Positions 41,824 through 53,246 of a stretch of 64,000 nt of DNA are shown piece by piece; position 1 is the stretch's first letter; every line of letters starts with the position of its first letter. The notes beneath the pieces were generated by a model. It searched no databases. It was not told where the DNA came from and was given only the letters and a program-made list of their open reading frames with translations. The DNA is from DASUPK01 sp963736305 (GTDB lineage: Bacteria; Actinomycetota; Thermoleophilia; Solirubrobacterales; 70-9): contig CAVTOD010000005.1 in NCBI GenBank assembly GCA_963736305.1, forward strand, positions 868,001 through 932,000. Reading direction: 5' to 3'. Both the position numbers and the translations under genes were made by a program.

Positions 41824-44800
41824 GTGTGGCCGCATGGAGCAGTGGTGCAGTTCAGATGGCGGTGTCGCGCAGCACTCGGGGGCCGATCCCCAGGTCCGCG
41901 TACAAGCCAACCAACGAAACGGATTCACGCCACGGCGGGACCCGGTTTCGGCGCCGCCCTGCTCGCCTCGTTCGGCCTGCTGCTCTACCTGGGGCTGGGC
42001 TCCGGAGCTCAGTCCGCGTCCGCGCAGGCCGCGCCCTGCGATCCACCCGTCCAGAACCCGATCGTCTGCGAGAACTCCAAGCCGGGCAACCCGGCGAGCG
42101 AGTGGGACATCAGCGGCGGCGGCGCCGGCGACCCGAACCTGCAGGGGTTCGCGACCGACATCAGCGTCAACCACGGCGAGACCGTCGACTTCAAGATCGA
42201 CACCCCCTATTCGGCGTATCACCTCGACATCTACCGGATGGGCTACTACAACGGCGACGGCGCCCGCAAGGTGGACACCGTCACGCCCTCGGCCAGCCTG
42301 CCGCAGACGCAGCCCGATTGCATCGATGACCCGACGACGACGGGGCTGACCGACTGCGGCAACTGGTCGGAGTCCGCCTCCTGGGCGGTGCCGGCGGACG
42401 CGGTGTCGGGCATCTACTTCGCCAAGCTCGTCCGCGACGGCGGACCCTCGGATGGAAGCCACATCTTCTTCATCGTCCGCGACGACACCGGTCAGTCGGA
42501 CCTCCTCTTCCAGACGCAGGACACGACCTGGGAGGCCTACAACCAGTACGGCGGCAGGAGCCTGTACCAGAGCAGCGACGGCGGGCCCGGGACGAATCCG
42601 GCCCGAGCCTACAAGGTCAGCTACAACCGCCCCCTCACCACCCGCGGTCCGACTCCGGAGGACTCGCCGTTCAACGCCGAGTACCCCATGGTTCGCTGGC
42701 TGGAGCGCAACGGCTACGACGTCAGCTACTTCACCGGGGTCGACAGCGCCCGGAGAGGGAGCGAGATCCTCGATCACAAAACCTTCCTCTCGGTCGGGCA
42801 CGACGAGTACTGGTCCGCGGGCCAACGCGCCAACGTCACGGCCGCGCGAGATGCCGGCGTCAACCTCGCCTTCTTCAGCGGCAACGAGAGCTTCTGGAAG
42901 ACGCGCTGGGAGCCCAGCACAGCCGACGGCTCGAGCATCGACTACCGCACCCTGGTCTCCTACAAGGAGACCCACGCCGGCGCCAAGATCGACCCGAGCC
43001 CGGAGTGGACCGGTACCTGGCGCGATGTGCGCTCGTTCAATCCCGAGGGCCCCAACCCCGAGAACGGGCTGACCGGCACGATGTTCAGGGTCAACTCCGG
43101 CACCTCCGCGATCGACGTGCCGGCCGCCGACGGCAAGATGCGTCTCTGGCGCAACACCCCCATCGCCAACCTGGCCACGAACCAGACGGCAACCCTCACT
43201 GGAGACACCCTGGGCTACGAGTGGGACGAGACGCCCGCGAACAGCTCGCGGCCCGCGGGGCTGGTGCAGATGTCCTCGAGCACGAGGAGCGGCGTCGATG
43301 TTCTCCAGGACAACGGCTCCACCTTCGCCAGCGGCACGGCGACCCACCACCTGACCCTCTACCGCGACCCCAATGGCGCGGGAGCGGCTGACGACGCCCT
43401 GGTCTTCGGCGCCGGCACGATCCAGTGGTCCTGGGGCCTCGACGGCGACCACGATCGCGGCGGCTCCACTCCCGACCCGCGCATGCAGCAGGCGACGGTC
43501 AACCTGCTCGCCGACATGGGCGCCCAGCCGGCCACGCTTCAGGGCGACCTGGTCGCGGCGACCGCCTCGACGGACACGAATCCCCCCAGCTCCAATATCG
43601 AGTCGCCGCTTGACGGCTCCAACGTCCAGAGCGGCCAGTCGATCACGATCAGCGGCACCGCCACGGACGCGACGGGAGAGTCCGGCGGAAGCCAGGTCGG
43701 GAGCGTCGAGGTCTCGACCGACGGTGGCGCCACCTGGCACCCGGCGCAGGGGCGCGACAACTGGACCTACTCCTGGACCCCGGGCGCCACCGGCCCCGCC
43801 ACGATCAAGACGCGGGCCGCCGACGACAGCGCCAACCTCGAGACCCCCGGCGCGGGCATCACCGTCAACGTCACTCCGCGCACCTGCCCCTGCTCGATCT
43901 GGGACAACTCCTTCACGCTCCCCGGCGAAAACGACCCGAACGCGGTCGAGGTCGGCGTCAAGTTCCGCTCCGACCAGGCGGGGTTCATCACCGGCCTGCG
44001 CTTCTACAAGACCTCCGGCAACACCGGCACCCACATCGGCCACCTGTGGACGGCGGGAGGGGCCCAGCTGGCCGAGGCGACCTTCAGCGGGGAGACCGCC
44101 TCCGGCTGGCAGGAGATCAGCCTCGACAGCCCGGTGGCGATCGATGCCAATACGACATACGTCGCCTCCTACCATGCGCCCAACGGCAACTACGCCGCCA
44201 GCAACAACTATTTCGCCACCGGCGGCTTCGACAGTGCACCGCTGCACGCGCTCGGCGAGGGCGTGGACGGGTCCAACGGCATCTACAAGTACGGACCATC
44301 CGGAGGGCTGTTCTCGGGCGGCGGCCCCGACACCTTCCAGTCGAGCAACTACGGGGTCGACGTCGTCTTCGCGAACACCGTCGGGCCGGACACCACCCCG
44401 CCGACCATCAATGTGCGCTCGCCCGCCAGCGGCGCCAGCGGCGTCGCCACCGGCGCCAACGTGACGGCGACCTTCAACGAGCCGATGGACTCCAACACCA
44501 TCAACGGCACCAACATCCAGCTGCGGGATCCGTCCAACGCGCTGGTCCCGGCGACGGTCAGTTACAGCGGTGCGAACAGGAGGGCGACGCTGACTCCGGA
44601 TGCACCGCTGCAGAGCTCGACCACCTACACGGCGACCGTCAAGGGCGGTCCCCTTCCGGACGGCGTCAAGGACGTCGCCGGAAACCCGCTGGCCGCGGAC
44701 TCGACCTGGTCCTTCACCACGGCGGCGCCGCCACCGCCACCGCCCGACGAGGGCCCGGGCGGCCCGGTCCTGGTGATCTCGAACGCCGCCAACCCGTTCA

Positions 44801-47800
44801 GCCGCTACTTCGCCGAGATCCTCCGAGCGGAGGGCCTGAACGAGTTCACGGCCACGGACATCACCAACGTCACCCCGGCGGTGCTGAACGCCCACGACGT
44901 CGCCATCCTCGGCGATGGCCCCCTGGACGCCGGGCAGGTGACGATGCTCGACAACTGGGTGCAGGCGGGCGGCAACCTGATCGCCAGCCGGCCGGATCCC
45001 CAGCTGGCGGGCCTGCTGGGCCTGACCCCGGCCGGGTCGCCGATGTCGAACGAGTACCTCAAGGTCGACACCACGTCCGGACCGGGCGCGGGCATCGTCG
45101 GCCAGACGATCCAGTACCACGGGGCGGCTGACCGCTACACGCTGAGCGGAGCCCAGGCCGTGGCGAATCTCTACTCCGACGCGACCACCGCGACCTCCAA
45201 CCCCGCGGTGACGATGCGAAGCGTGGGCTCGGGTCACGCCGCGGCCTTCACCTACGACCTGGCGCGCTCGGTCGTCGAGACGCGCCAGGGCAACCCGGCC
45301 TGGTCGGGGGACGAGCGCGACAGCTCCGTGGGCGGGAACCAGCTGATCCGCTCCGACGATCTCTTCTTCGGCGCCAAGACCGGGGACGTGCAGCCGGACT
45401 GGGTCGATCTGAACAAGGTGGCCATCCCGCAGGCCGACGAGCAGCAGCACCTGCTGACCAACCTGATCGAGCAGATGAACCTGCAGAAGAAGCCGCTGCC
45501 CCGGTTCTGGTTCCTGCCACGAGACAAGAAGGCGGCCGTGGTGATGACCGGTGACGACCACGGCAACGGCGGCACCGTCGGTCGCTTCCAGCAGTACGCA
45601 GCCCCCCCGACAGTCCCGCCGGCTGCTCGGTGGCCGACTGGCAGTGCGTGCGGGGCACCTCCTACATCTACCCCGGCACCCCGATCTCTGACTCCCAGGC
45701 CGCCGCCTTCCAGAGCCAGGGGTTCGAGATCGCGCTGCATGCGCTGACCAACTGCGAGAACTGGACCAGCCAGGCGCAGCTCGAATCCTTCTACTCGAGC
45801 CAGCTCGCCGCCTTCGCCGCCGACTTCCCGAGCCTGGCGTCGCCCGCCACCAACCGCACCCACTGCATCGCGTGGAGCGATTGGGCGACGCAGCCGAAGG
45901 TGGAGCTGGAGAACGGCATCCGCCTTGACACCAACTACTACTACTGGCCCGAGGCCTGGATTCAGGACCGCCCGGGGATGTTCACCGGCTCCGGGATGCC
46001 GATGCGCTTCGCCGATCTCAACGGCTCGATGATCGACGTCTACCAGGCGGCCACCCAGATGACCGACGAGTCGGGGCAGAGCGAGCCGGCCAACATCGAC
46101 TCGCTGCTCAACAAGGCGGTCGGCCCTGAGGGCTACTACGGGGTCTTCACCGCGAACATGCACACCGACAGCGCCTCGAGCTCGGGCTCGGACGCGATCG
46201 TCGCCTCGGCGCTTTCGCACGGCGTTCCGGTCGTTTCGGCGCGGCAGATGCTGGACTGGCTCGACGGCCGCAACCAATCCTCGTTCGACGGGGTCTCCTG
46301 GAGCGGGAACAAGCTGAGCTTCAGCGTCACCCACGCCGCCGGCGCGAACGGCCTCCGCGGAATGGTGCCGACCACCTCCTCGGTTGGAGCGCTGACCACG
46401 GTGAAGCGGGACGGCACGCAGATCCCCACCACCACCCAGACGATCAAGGGCGACGAGTACGCGTTCTTCGACGCGACCGCCGGCAGCTACGAGGCGACTT
46501 ACGCGGTCGACGACACGGCGCCGGCGATCTCCAACGTCGCCGCCTCGGCTACGGGCGACGGAACCGCCACCATCACCTGGGACACCGACGAGGCATCCAG
46601 CTCCCGGGTCGACTACGGCACCAGCCCCGGCTCGTTGACCTCGCAGCAAAGCAGCCCCGGGCTGACCACCTCCCACAGCATCCAGCTCACCGGGCTGGCG
46701 CCGAACACCACCTACCACTACCGGGTGGTCTCCACCGACGCCGCCTCCAACACGGCGACGGAGCCGAATCCGCCGGCGGATCCGGCGAGCTTCACCACGC
46801 CCTCGGCGAGCTTCACGGACACGACGGTCTCGGACTTCGGCGCGGGCACCCCGGACGCCAACACGTACGTGTCCGAGATGGGCAACGGTGAGGTTATCCT
46901 GAAGCCGGCCGAGGGCCAGGAGTTCTCGGGCGGGCCAGGGCTGCCCGGTGGCTGGTCGAGTTGTGTCTGGCCCGCCGATCCCCCGTGCAGCGGTGGTGCT
47001 GGCGGCACCAGCGTCTCCGGCGGCAGCCTGCATGTGGACGGCGGGATGGCCACCACCACCGCGACCTTCGGCCCCGGCCACTCGCTCGAGTTCGCCGCCA
47101 CCTTCGGCGCCGCCACCTTCCAGCACGTCGCCTTCACCGACAACTTCAACAACGCCTGGGCGATGTTCAGCACCCGCAGCCAGGGAACCCCCGGCCAGCT
47201 CTACACCAGCACCAACCCCGGGAACCAGGACAACCCGGTCGGGGTCCCCGGCCAGTACATCGGCTCGTCACACCGCTACCGGATCCAGTGGAACGCCGGT
47301 CAGGTTCAGTACTACATCGATGACACCCTGGTGCAGACCGAGAGCGTCACCTTCGGATCCAACCTGAACGTGGCCGTGAGCGACTTCAACTCCGGCGGCC
47401 CCGGGCTATCGGTCGACTGGCTGCACCTGAGCCCCTACCCGTCCTCGGGCGCCTTCCTCTCGCGCGTCTTCGACGCCGGCCAGGCGGCCGACTGGGGCGC
47501 TCTCACCTGGCACGCCAACGCGCCGCCGAACACCAGCGTTCAGATCAGCGTCCGCACCGGCAACAGCCCGATCCCCGACGGGACCTGGAGCGCCTTCACC
47601 CCGATCGCCTCCTCGGGTGACGACATCCCCGGCAACTCGCGCTACGTGCAGTATCGGGCGGAGCCTGGGTCGAGCGATCCGAGCCAGACGTCCACCCTGA
47701 GCGATGTCTTGATCGCCTACGCGACGGGCGCCGACACCACTGCGCCGACGATCACGCAAAGGACACCGGCACCGAGCGCCACCAACGTTCCACGCAACAC

Positions 47801-50800
47801 CAACGTCGACGTCCAGTTCAGCGAGGCGATGAACCCCGCGACGATCAACGGGTCCACCGTCGGCCTGCGGAAGCAGGGGGCGGGCAGCGACGTGCCGGCG
47901 AGCGTGAGCTATGCGGGGAACACGGCGACGATCGATCCGAACGCCGACCTGGATCCGAGCGCCGTCTATGACGTCACGGTCAAGGGCGGGGCGAGCGGCG
48001 TCACAGACGCGGCCGGCAACCCGCTCGCCGCCGACGACACCTGGAGCTTTACCACCGTCCCGCTGACGTTCGTCGACACCGCCACCGGCGACTTCAGCGC
48101 CGGCACCCCCGGCGCAGACACCTACGTCTCCGAGACCGGCAACGGCGAGGTGACTTTGAAGCCGACCGAGGGCAGCGAGTTCCCGGGCAGCTCGGTGCCG
48201 GCCGGCTGGCAGAGCTGTCCGTGGAGCGCCCCGGACCCGGAGAACTGCACCCCCGGGACCGGCGCCACCGTCTCGGGGGGCAGCCTCCATGTGGACGGCT
48301 CCTACGCAAGGACCATCGCCACCTACGCCTCGGGGCGCTCGCTTGAGTTCAGGGCCACCTTCAATCAGCAGAACAACCAGCACATCGGCTTCGGGGTGGA
48401 CATGAACAACTCGGCGAACTGGGCGATCTTCAGCGTTAAGTTCGACGGCACCTTCAACGCCCGCACCAACAATGGCGGGGCTTCAACCGAGACGCCGCTT
48501 CCGATCGGCCTGGTCGGCAGCTCGCACCTCTACCGGATCGAGTGGGACACGACCGAGGTCCGCTACTACGTGGACGGGGCGTTGGTCGCCACGCACGCCG
48601 CGAACTTCGGCGCCACCCAGATGCGCCCGATCGCCAGCGACCTCACGCCGAGCGGGGCCGAGGCCACGGTCGACTGGATGCGGATGAGCCCCTACCCCGG
48701 CTCGGGCACCTTCGACTCCCGCGTCTTCGATGCCGGCGCCGGGCAGACCGCGGACTGGGGCGCGCTCAGCTGGAACTCGGCGACGCCCTCAAGTACGGGG
48801 ACCGCGATCAGCGTTCGCACCGGCGACACCCCGACCCCCGATGCCGGCTGGAGCCCCTTCACCCCGATCGCCTCGAGCGGCGGCGACATCCCGGGCACCT
48901 CGCGCTACGTGCAGTACCGGGCTGTGCTCACCTCGAGCGACAACACCCAGACGCCGGTCCTGAACCAGGTCGCGATCGGCTATGCGCTGAGCGCGGACAC
49001 CACCGCGCCGACGATCACCGGCCGCGATCCGGCGTCGGGGGCCACCGACGTCCCCCGTAACACCAACGTCCAGGTCCACTTCAGCGAGCCGATGAACCCG
49101 GCGACGATCGACGCCTCCAGCGTCCACCTGCAGAAGCAGGGCTCGGGCACCGACGTCCCCGCCGCCGTCAGCTACTCGGGGACCACCGCGACGCTCGACC
49201 CGAACGCCGACCTCGACCCCAGCGCCGTCTACACGGTCACCGTCGACGGCTCGGTGCAGGACGAGGCCGGCAACCCCCTCGGCTCGCCGGGCAGCTGGAG
49301 CTTCACCACCGCGGCGCTCAGCTTCGACTTCACCGACACCACCGTCTCTGACTTCGGCGCCGGCATCCTGGACGCCAACACCTACATCTCCCAGACCGGC
49401 GACGGCGAGGTGACCCTGAAGCCGACCGTGGGGGAGGAGTTCTCGGGGAGCTCTGTCCCGGCCGGATGGACCAGCTGCCCGTGGACCACCTCCGAGCCAC
49501 CCTGCCCGTCCGGCGCGACCGTCTCGGATGGCGCCCTGCACGCCAACGGCGCCTACGCGCGCACAGACACCGCCTACCCCGCGGGCCGCTCGCTCGAGTT
49601 CGTCGCCACCTTCAATGCGGTCCCGTTCGAGACGGTTGGGTTCGCCAATGACCTGAACGCGGCTCCCTGGGCGACTTTCAGCACCACAGCCGACGCCAAC
49701 ACCCTCTACGCCCGCACCGACAACGGTCAAGGGGGCAGCCCGCCGGATACGGCTCTGCCCGGAGGTCTGATCGGCAGCCCGCACCTCTACCGGATCGAGT
49801 GGGACGCGAGCGAGGTCCGCTTCTACGTCGACGGCGGCCTGGTCGCGACCCACACGATCACCTACCCGCAGCAGATGCGCCCGATCGCCAGCGAGTACAA
49901 CGCCGGCGGGGGCGAGCTGACGGTCGATTGGATGCGGATGAGCCCCTACCCGTCCTCGGGGAGCTTCCTCTCCCGGGTCTTCGACGCCGGCCCCGGTCAG
50001 AGCGTCGACTGGGGCCCGCTCACCTGGGACGCAGACGTTCCGAGCGGCACCAGCCTGCAGCTCAGCGTCCGCACCGGTGACACCCCGACGCCTGACATCA
50101 GCTGGAGCCCCTTCACCCCGATCAACTCGAGTGGCGAGGACATCCCGGGCACCTCGCGCTACGTCCAGTACAAGGCCGATTTCGACCCGGACCCGAACCT
50201 GACCTCCTCCTTGCAGGACGTAACCATCGCCGGCGCCGGCGCCAGCGACACGACCGCGCCCGAGACCAGCATCGACACCCACCCGAACGCGATCTCCGGC
50301 TCGGCCGCCGCCGACTTCACCTTCTCGGGCTCCGACCCCGGCGGCTCGGGGGTCGCCTCCTTCGAATGCAAGCTCGACGGCGCCGCCTTCGCCGCCTGCA
50401 CCTCGCCCCGGGACTACAGCTCGCTCAGCGAGGGCTCCCACACCTTCTCGGTCAGGGCGATCGACAGCGCCGGCAACCCCGACGCCAGCCCCGACTCCTT
50501 CACCTGGACGGTCGACACCGCCGCCCCCGACACCCAGATCCTCACCCACCCGGCCGACCCCGCCTCCTCGACCGCCGCCGACTTCACCTTCTCGGGCTCC
50601 GACCCCGGCGGCTCGGGGGTCGCCTCCTTCGAATGCAAGCTCGACTCGGGCGCCTTCGCCGCCTGCACCTCCCCCCAGCACTACGCCTCCCTGGCCGAGG
50701 GCTCCCACACCTTCTCGGTCAGGGCGATCGACCAGGCCGGCAACGTCGACGCCAGCCCCGACTCCTTCACCTGGACGGTCGACACCGCCGCCCCCGACAC

Positions 50801-51845
50801 CCAGATCCTCACCCACCCGAGCGCGATCTCCGGCTCGGCCGCCGCCGACTTCACCTTCTCGGGCTCCGACCCCGGCGGCTCGGGGGTCGCCTCCTTCGAA
50901 TGCAAGCTCGACTCGGGCTCCTTCGCCGCCTGCACCTCCCCCCAGCACTACGCCTCCCTGGCCGAGGGCTCCCACACCTTCTCGGTCCGGGCGATCGACA
51001 GCGCCGGCAACGTCGACGCCAGCCCCGACTCCTTCACCTGGACGGCCAACACCAGCGCGCCGGACACGGTGATCGACTCGGCCCCGCACGACACCACCAC
51101 CGACCCGACCCCGACCTTCACCTTCCACTCCACCGAGCCCGGCTCGAGCTTCGAGTGCTCGGTGGACACCGGCACCGCCGACTTCCACACCTGCAGCAGC
51201 CCCTTCACCCCCTCGGCGCTCAGCGACGGTGACTACACCTTCCGGGTCCGCGCCATCGACTCATCCGCGAACACCGACCCGAGCCCGGCGACCGAGTCCT
51301 TCACGGTCAACACCGCCGCTCCCCCCGGAGGTGGAGTCGCCGGTGGGGTCGGCGGGAAGATCCAGGGCACACCTGGTGACGACGTGATCACCGGCACGCC
51401 CGGCGACGACGTGATCGACGGCGGCGGCGGCAATGACGTGATCGACGGCGGCGGCGGCAATGACGTGATCACCTGCGGCGGCGGCAACGACATCGCAGAC
51501 GGCGGCGTCGGCAACGATCTGATCAACTGCGGCGCCGGCAACGACCTCCTGAACGGCGGGCCCGGCAACGACACCCTGAACGGAGGCGCCGGCAACGACA
51601 CCCTGAACGGCGACGGCTCGCCCGCGGGCAACGCTGTTACTCGAGCCGCGGGGACGGGCGGCAACGACAAGCTGAACGGGGGCGCCGGCAACGACAAGCT
51701 GCGGGGCCAGGGCGGCAACGACAAGCTGAAGGGCCAAGCTGGCAACGACGGGCTCTGGGGCGGGCCCGGCGTCGATGTCCTGCTCGGGGGGCGGGGCAGG
51801 GACAAGCTTGTCGGTGGTCCCGGCCGGGACAAGCAGAAGCAGTAG
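41824..51845 (+). CDS. Giant secreted multidomain protein (about 3,340 residues), frameshifted at a C7 tract
   Basis: Signal helix (FGAALLASFGLLLYLGLGSG, cut near ASAQA). Then an N,N-dimethylformamidase beta-subunit-like region (about residues 60-590; SVGHDEYWSAGQRANV), a DUF4082-like domain (RTCPCSIWDNSFTL...), an SbsA-type Ig domain (DTTPPTINVRSPASG), a divergent polysaccharide-deacetylase-like region (AAVVMTGDDHGNG... ALHALTNC), an FN3 domain, three units of about 1.26 kb starting FTDTTVSDFGAGTP or similar (jelly-roll-like plus SbsA Ig), three near-identical 89-residue Ig repeats, a fourth diverged one, and RTX-type GGxGND repeats. The frame breaks at 45602-45608 (seven C); eight C would join both halves. 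The start (GTG 41824) is uncertain. Probably a surface or secreted glycan-active adhesin. Confidence 0.75.
45602..45608 (+). repeat. C7 homopolymer at the frameshift of the giant gene
   Basis: Seven consecutive C. The 5' frame (ending RFQQYAAPP) and the 3' frame (starting SVADWQCVRGTSY) are joined if one C is added. It is either a sequencing error or a slippage site that switches the protein on and off. Confidence 0.75.
46804..50240 (+). repeat. Three large protein-level repeats of about 1.26 kb in the giant gene
   Basis: Units begin near 46813, 48068 and 49327. Each has a D-F-x-A-G start, a GNGEVTLKP or GDGEVTLKP strand, a CPW segment, SLEFxATF, a (Y/H)RI(E/Q)W-YY(V/I)D strand pair and an SPYPxSGxFxSRVFDAG hinge. 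Units 1 and 2 end in an SbsA-type Ig domain. They diverge more than the 267-bp repeats downstream, so they are older duplications. Confidence 0.8.
50260..51050 (+). repeat. Tandem 267-bp Ig-domain repeats (three near-identical copies)
   Basis: The segment beginning GACTTCACCTTCTCGGGCTC occurs at 50313, 50580 and 50847, exactly 267 bp apart. It encodes an 89-residue Ig-like unit (FTFSGSDPGGSGVASFECKL... GSHTFSVRAID). The copies are almost identical in DNA, so they arose recently or are homogenised by recombination. A fourth, diverged unit follows (51050-51310). Confidence 0.9.
51361..51842 (+). repeat. RTX-type calcium-binding nonapeptide repeats
   Basis: About 15 nine-residue units of the type G-G-x-G-N-D-x-h-x (DVIDGGGGN, DLINCGAGN, DTLNGGAGN, DKLRGQGGN) form the C-terminus of the giant protein, ending in GxGRDK units. 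Such repeats fold into a calcium-loaded beta-roll after secretion. One Ala/Arg-containing spacer (GSPAGNAVTRAAGTG) interrupts them. Confidence 0.88.
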
Positions 51846-52313
51846 CCGCTGCCACGAAGAGCGTTACGTCTCTACTCGTGGCGACTCCTCCTGCCCTGAG
51901 CCGTGTTGTCCGGCCGGGCCGATCGGCTCCGTCCAGGCCTGCAGCTCGCCCAAGTCCTACAGCGGCCTGGCCCTCGGCACTCACACCTTCGCGGTGCGCT
52001 CAGCCGACGCCGCTGGCACAACATCGATCCCACCCCTGCTACCCACGCCTGGACGATCACGCCCCAGGTGCTGGGCCAGTCCGCTCAAAGCCCGACGTTC
52101 CAGGCTCAAGGGCGTGCGGCGCAAGGTCATGGTCGCGACAGTGAACTGTCCGGAGGGCACCTGCAGCGTGGAGCAGGCGCAGGCGAGGTTGAAGCTCCAG
52201 GGGGAGTCCGTTTCTGTCGGGGGCGCCTGTCCCTCAAGCTCCTGGTCAGCTCCACCAACGGCACGCATGCGGAGCTGACCCAGCCGATAAAGCTGAGGGC
52301 ATTGGGGCGGTAG
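51846..52313 (+). pseudogene. Decayed 3' fragment of an Ig/secreted-protein gene
   Basis: Recognisable pieces lie in several frames: CSSPKSYSGLALGTHTFAVR (near 51945-52010, end of an Ig unit like those upstream), then NIDPTPATHAWTI-like sequence in another frame after about 52020, KGVRRKVMVATVNCPEGTCS in the first frame again (about 52108-52170), and RLSLKLLVSSTNGTHAELTQ to TAG 52311-52313 in the other. At least three shifts are needed, so it is not translated as one protein. It is probably the tail of a second giant gene or of an earlier version of this one. Confidence 0.6.
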
Positions 52314-52360
52314 GTGGCGCACTCGTTGATTCCCTACACTGCGCGCATCGAATAGCCGCC

Positions 52361-52465
52361 CGAGACCGTCGGCGGGACCAAGTCCAGAAGTCCGGCGCAG
52401 GTAGCGAGAGTCACCGGTCGACCCGACCGCCCGCTCTGGCCCGCCTGCGTGCGGGTCTTTTCTTT
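52361..52465 (+). ncRNA. Probable L10 (rplJ) mRNA leader with attenuator
   Basis: The 5' region of rplJ carries a CCGCC-CGAGACCGUC-GGCGG stem-loop, a GGTCG-ACC-CGACC hairpin, and at its end CCCGC (52440-52444) / GCGGG (52451-52455) followed by a T-rich run (to 52465). This layout fits the autoregulatory L10 leader known upstream of rplJL in many bacteria, where L10(L12)4 binds a kinked stem. Assignment rests on position and shape, not on a covariance search. TACACT (52335-52340) may be the -10 box. Confidence 0.55.
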
Positions 52466-52490
52466 GGCGGGGGCGGCGAGACGAGACGAA

Positions 52491-53246
52491 ATGGACCGAG
52501 AACAGAAAACAGCGGTTGTCGAGGAGCTCGCCGAGGAGCTCAAGGGCGCGACGGCGATCTTCGCGGTGGACTACCGCGGCATCAGCGTGCCGCAGGCCGC
52601 GGAGCTGCGCGCCGGCCTGCGCGACGCCGACACCCGCTTCCGAATCGTCAAGAACCGGCTCACCTTGCGCGCCGCCGACGCGGCCGGCACTGACGGGCTC
52701 AAGGATCACCTGAGCGGTCCCACCGCGCTCGCCCTGGTGAAGGGCGATGCCGCGCTCGCCGCCAAGACGCTCTCTCGCCTGGGCTCCGAATGGGAGCTGC
52801 TCGACTACAAGGGCGGCTTGATGGACGGAGAGGAGCTCGATCCCGACTCCTTCACGGCGATCGCTCGCCTGCCGGGTCGCGAGGCCCTCAACGCACAGCT
52901 GGCCGGCGTGGTCGCCAGCCCGCTCACCGGCTTGGTCCGGGGCCTGGGCTCGATGATCCAGGGCCTGGCGCTGCAGCTCGGCCAGATCGCCGAGCAGGGC
53001 CTGGTCAGCGGCGAGGCTCCCCCCGCCGAAGAGGCACCCGCCGCCGAAGAGGCGCCCGCCGAGGAGTCGGCGCCCGACCCCGAGCTCGAAGAGTCCCCGG
53101 AGGAGACCTCCGAGGAGGAGGCGCCGGAGGGCGAGGACGCCGGCCAGGGCGAGCCCGCCGAGACCACGGAGGGCGACGCCGACATCGGCGAAGAGCCCGC
53201 CGAAGAGACTTCAGACGATTCCGAGAACAAGGAGGACAGCGAGTAG
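52491..53246 (+). CDS. rplJ: 50S ribosomal protein L10 with long acidic C-terminal tail
   Basis: 251 residues; typical L10 has 165-180. Residues 1-175 are ordinary L10: TAVVEELAEELKGATAIFAV, DYRGISVPQAAELRAGLRDA, FRIVKNRLTLRAADAAG, then the helix that binds L7/L12 (SPLTGLVRGLGSMIQGLALQ). From about residue 178 the protein is almost only Glu, Ala, Pro, Asp, Ser and Thr (APPAEEAPAAEEAPAEESAP...). The start is ATG 52491, after the T-rich attenuator. rplL begins directly at the next base after its stop. Confidence 0.95.
   Translation: MDREQKTAVVEELAEELKGATAIFAVDYRGISVPQAAELRAGLRDADTRFRIVKNRLTLRAADAAGTDGLKDHLSGPTALALVKGDAALAAKTLSRLGSEWELLDYKGGLMDGEELDPDSFTAIARLPGREALNAQLAGVVASPLTGLVRGLGSMIQGLALQLGQIAEQGLVSGEAPPAEEAPAAEEAPAEESAPDPELEESPEETSEEEAPEGEDAGQGEPAETTEGDADIGEEPAEETSDDSENKEDSE

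Noticed and set aside
41383..45561. A minus-strand open frame of 1,392 codons opposite the giant gene
   Set aside because: Low-complexity Val/Gly/Arg translation with no domain; it is the antisense of a high-GC coding region with strong third-position GC.
50260..51842. Regular repeats that might suggest a CRISPR array
   Set aside because: The 267-bp and 27-bp periods are in-frame protein repeats (Ig and RTX) without constant repeat and unique spacer structure.
52326..52340. TTGATT and TACACT as paired promoter boxes before rplJ
   Set aside because: They are only 3 bp apart; TACACT alone may be a -10 box.
41555..52490. The inserted block as a transposon or prophage
   Set aside because: No transposase, integrase, terminal inverted repeats or target duplication could be seen.
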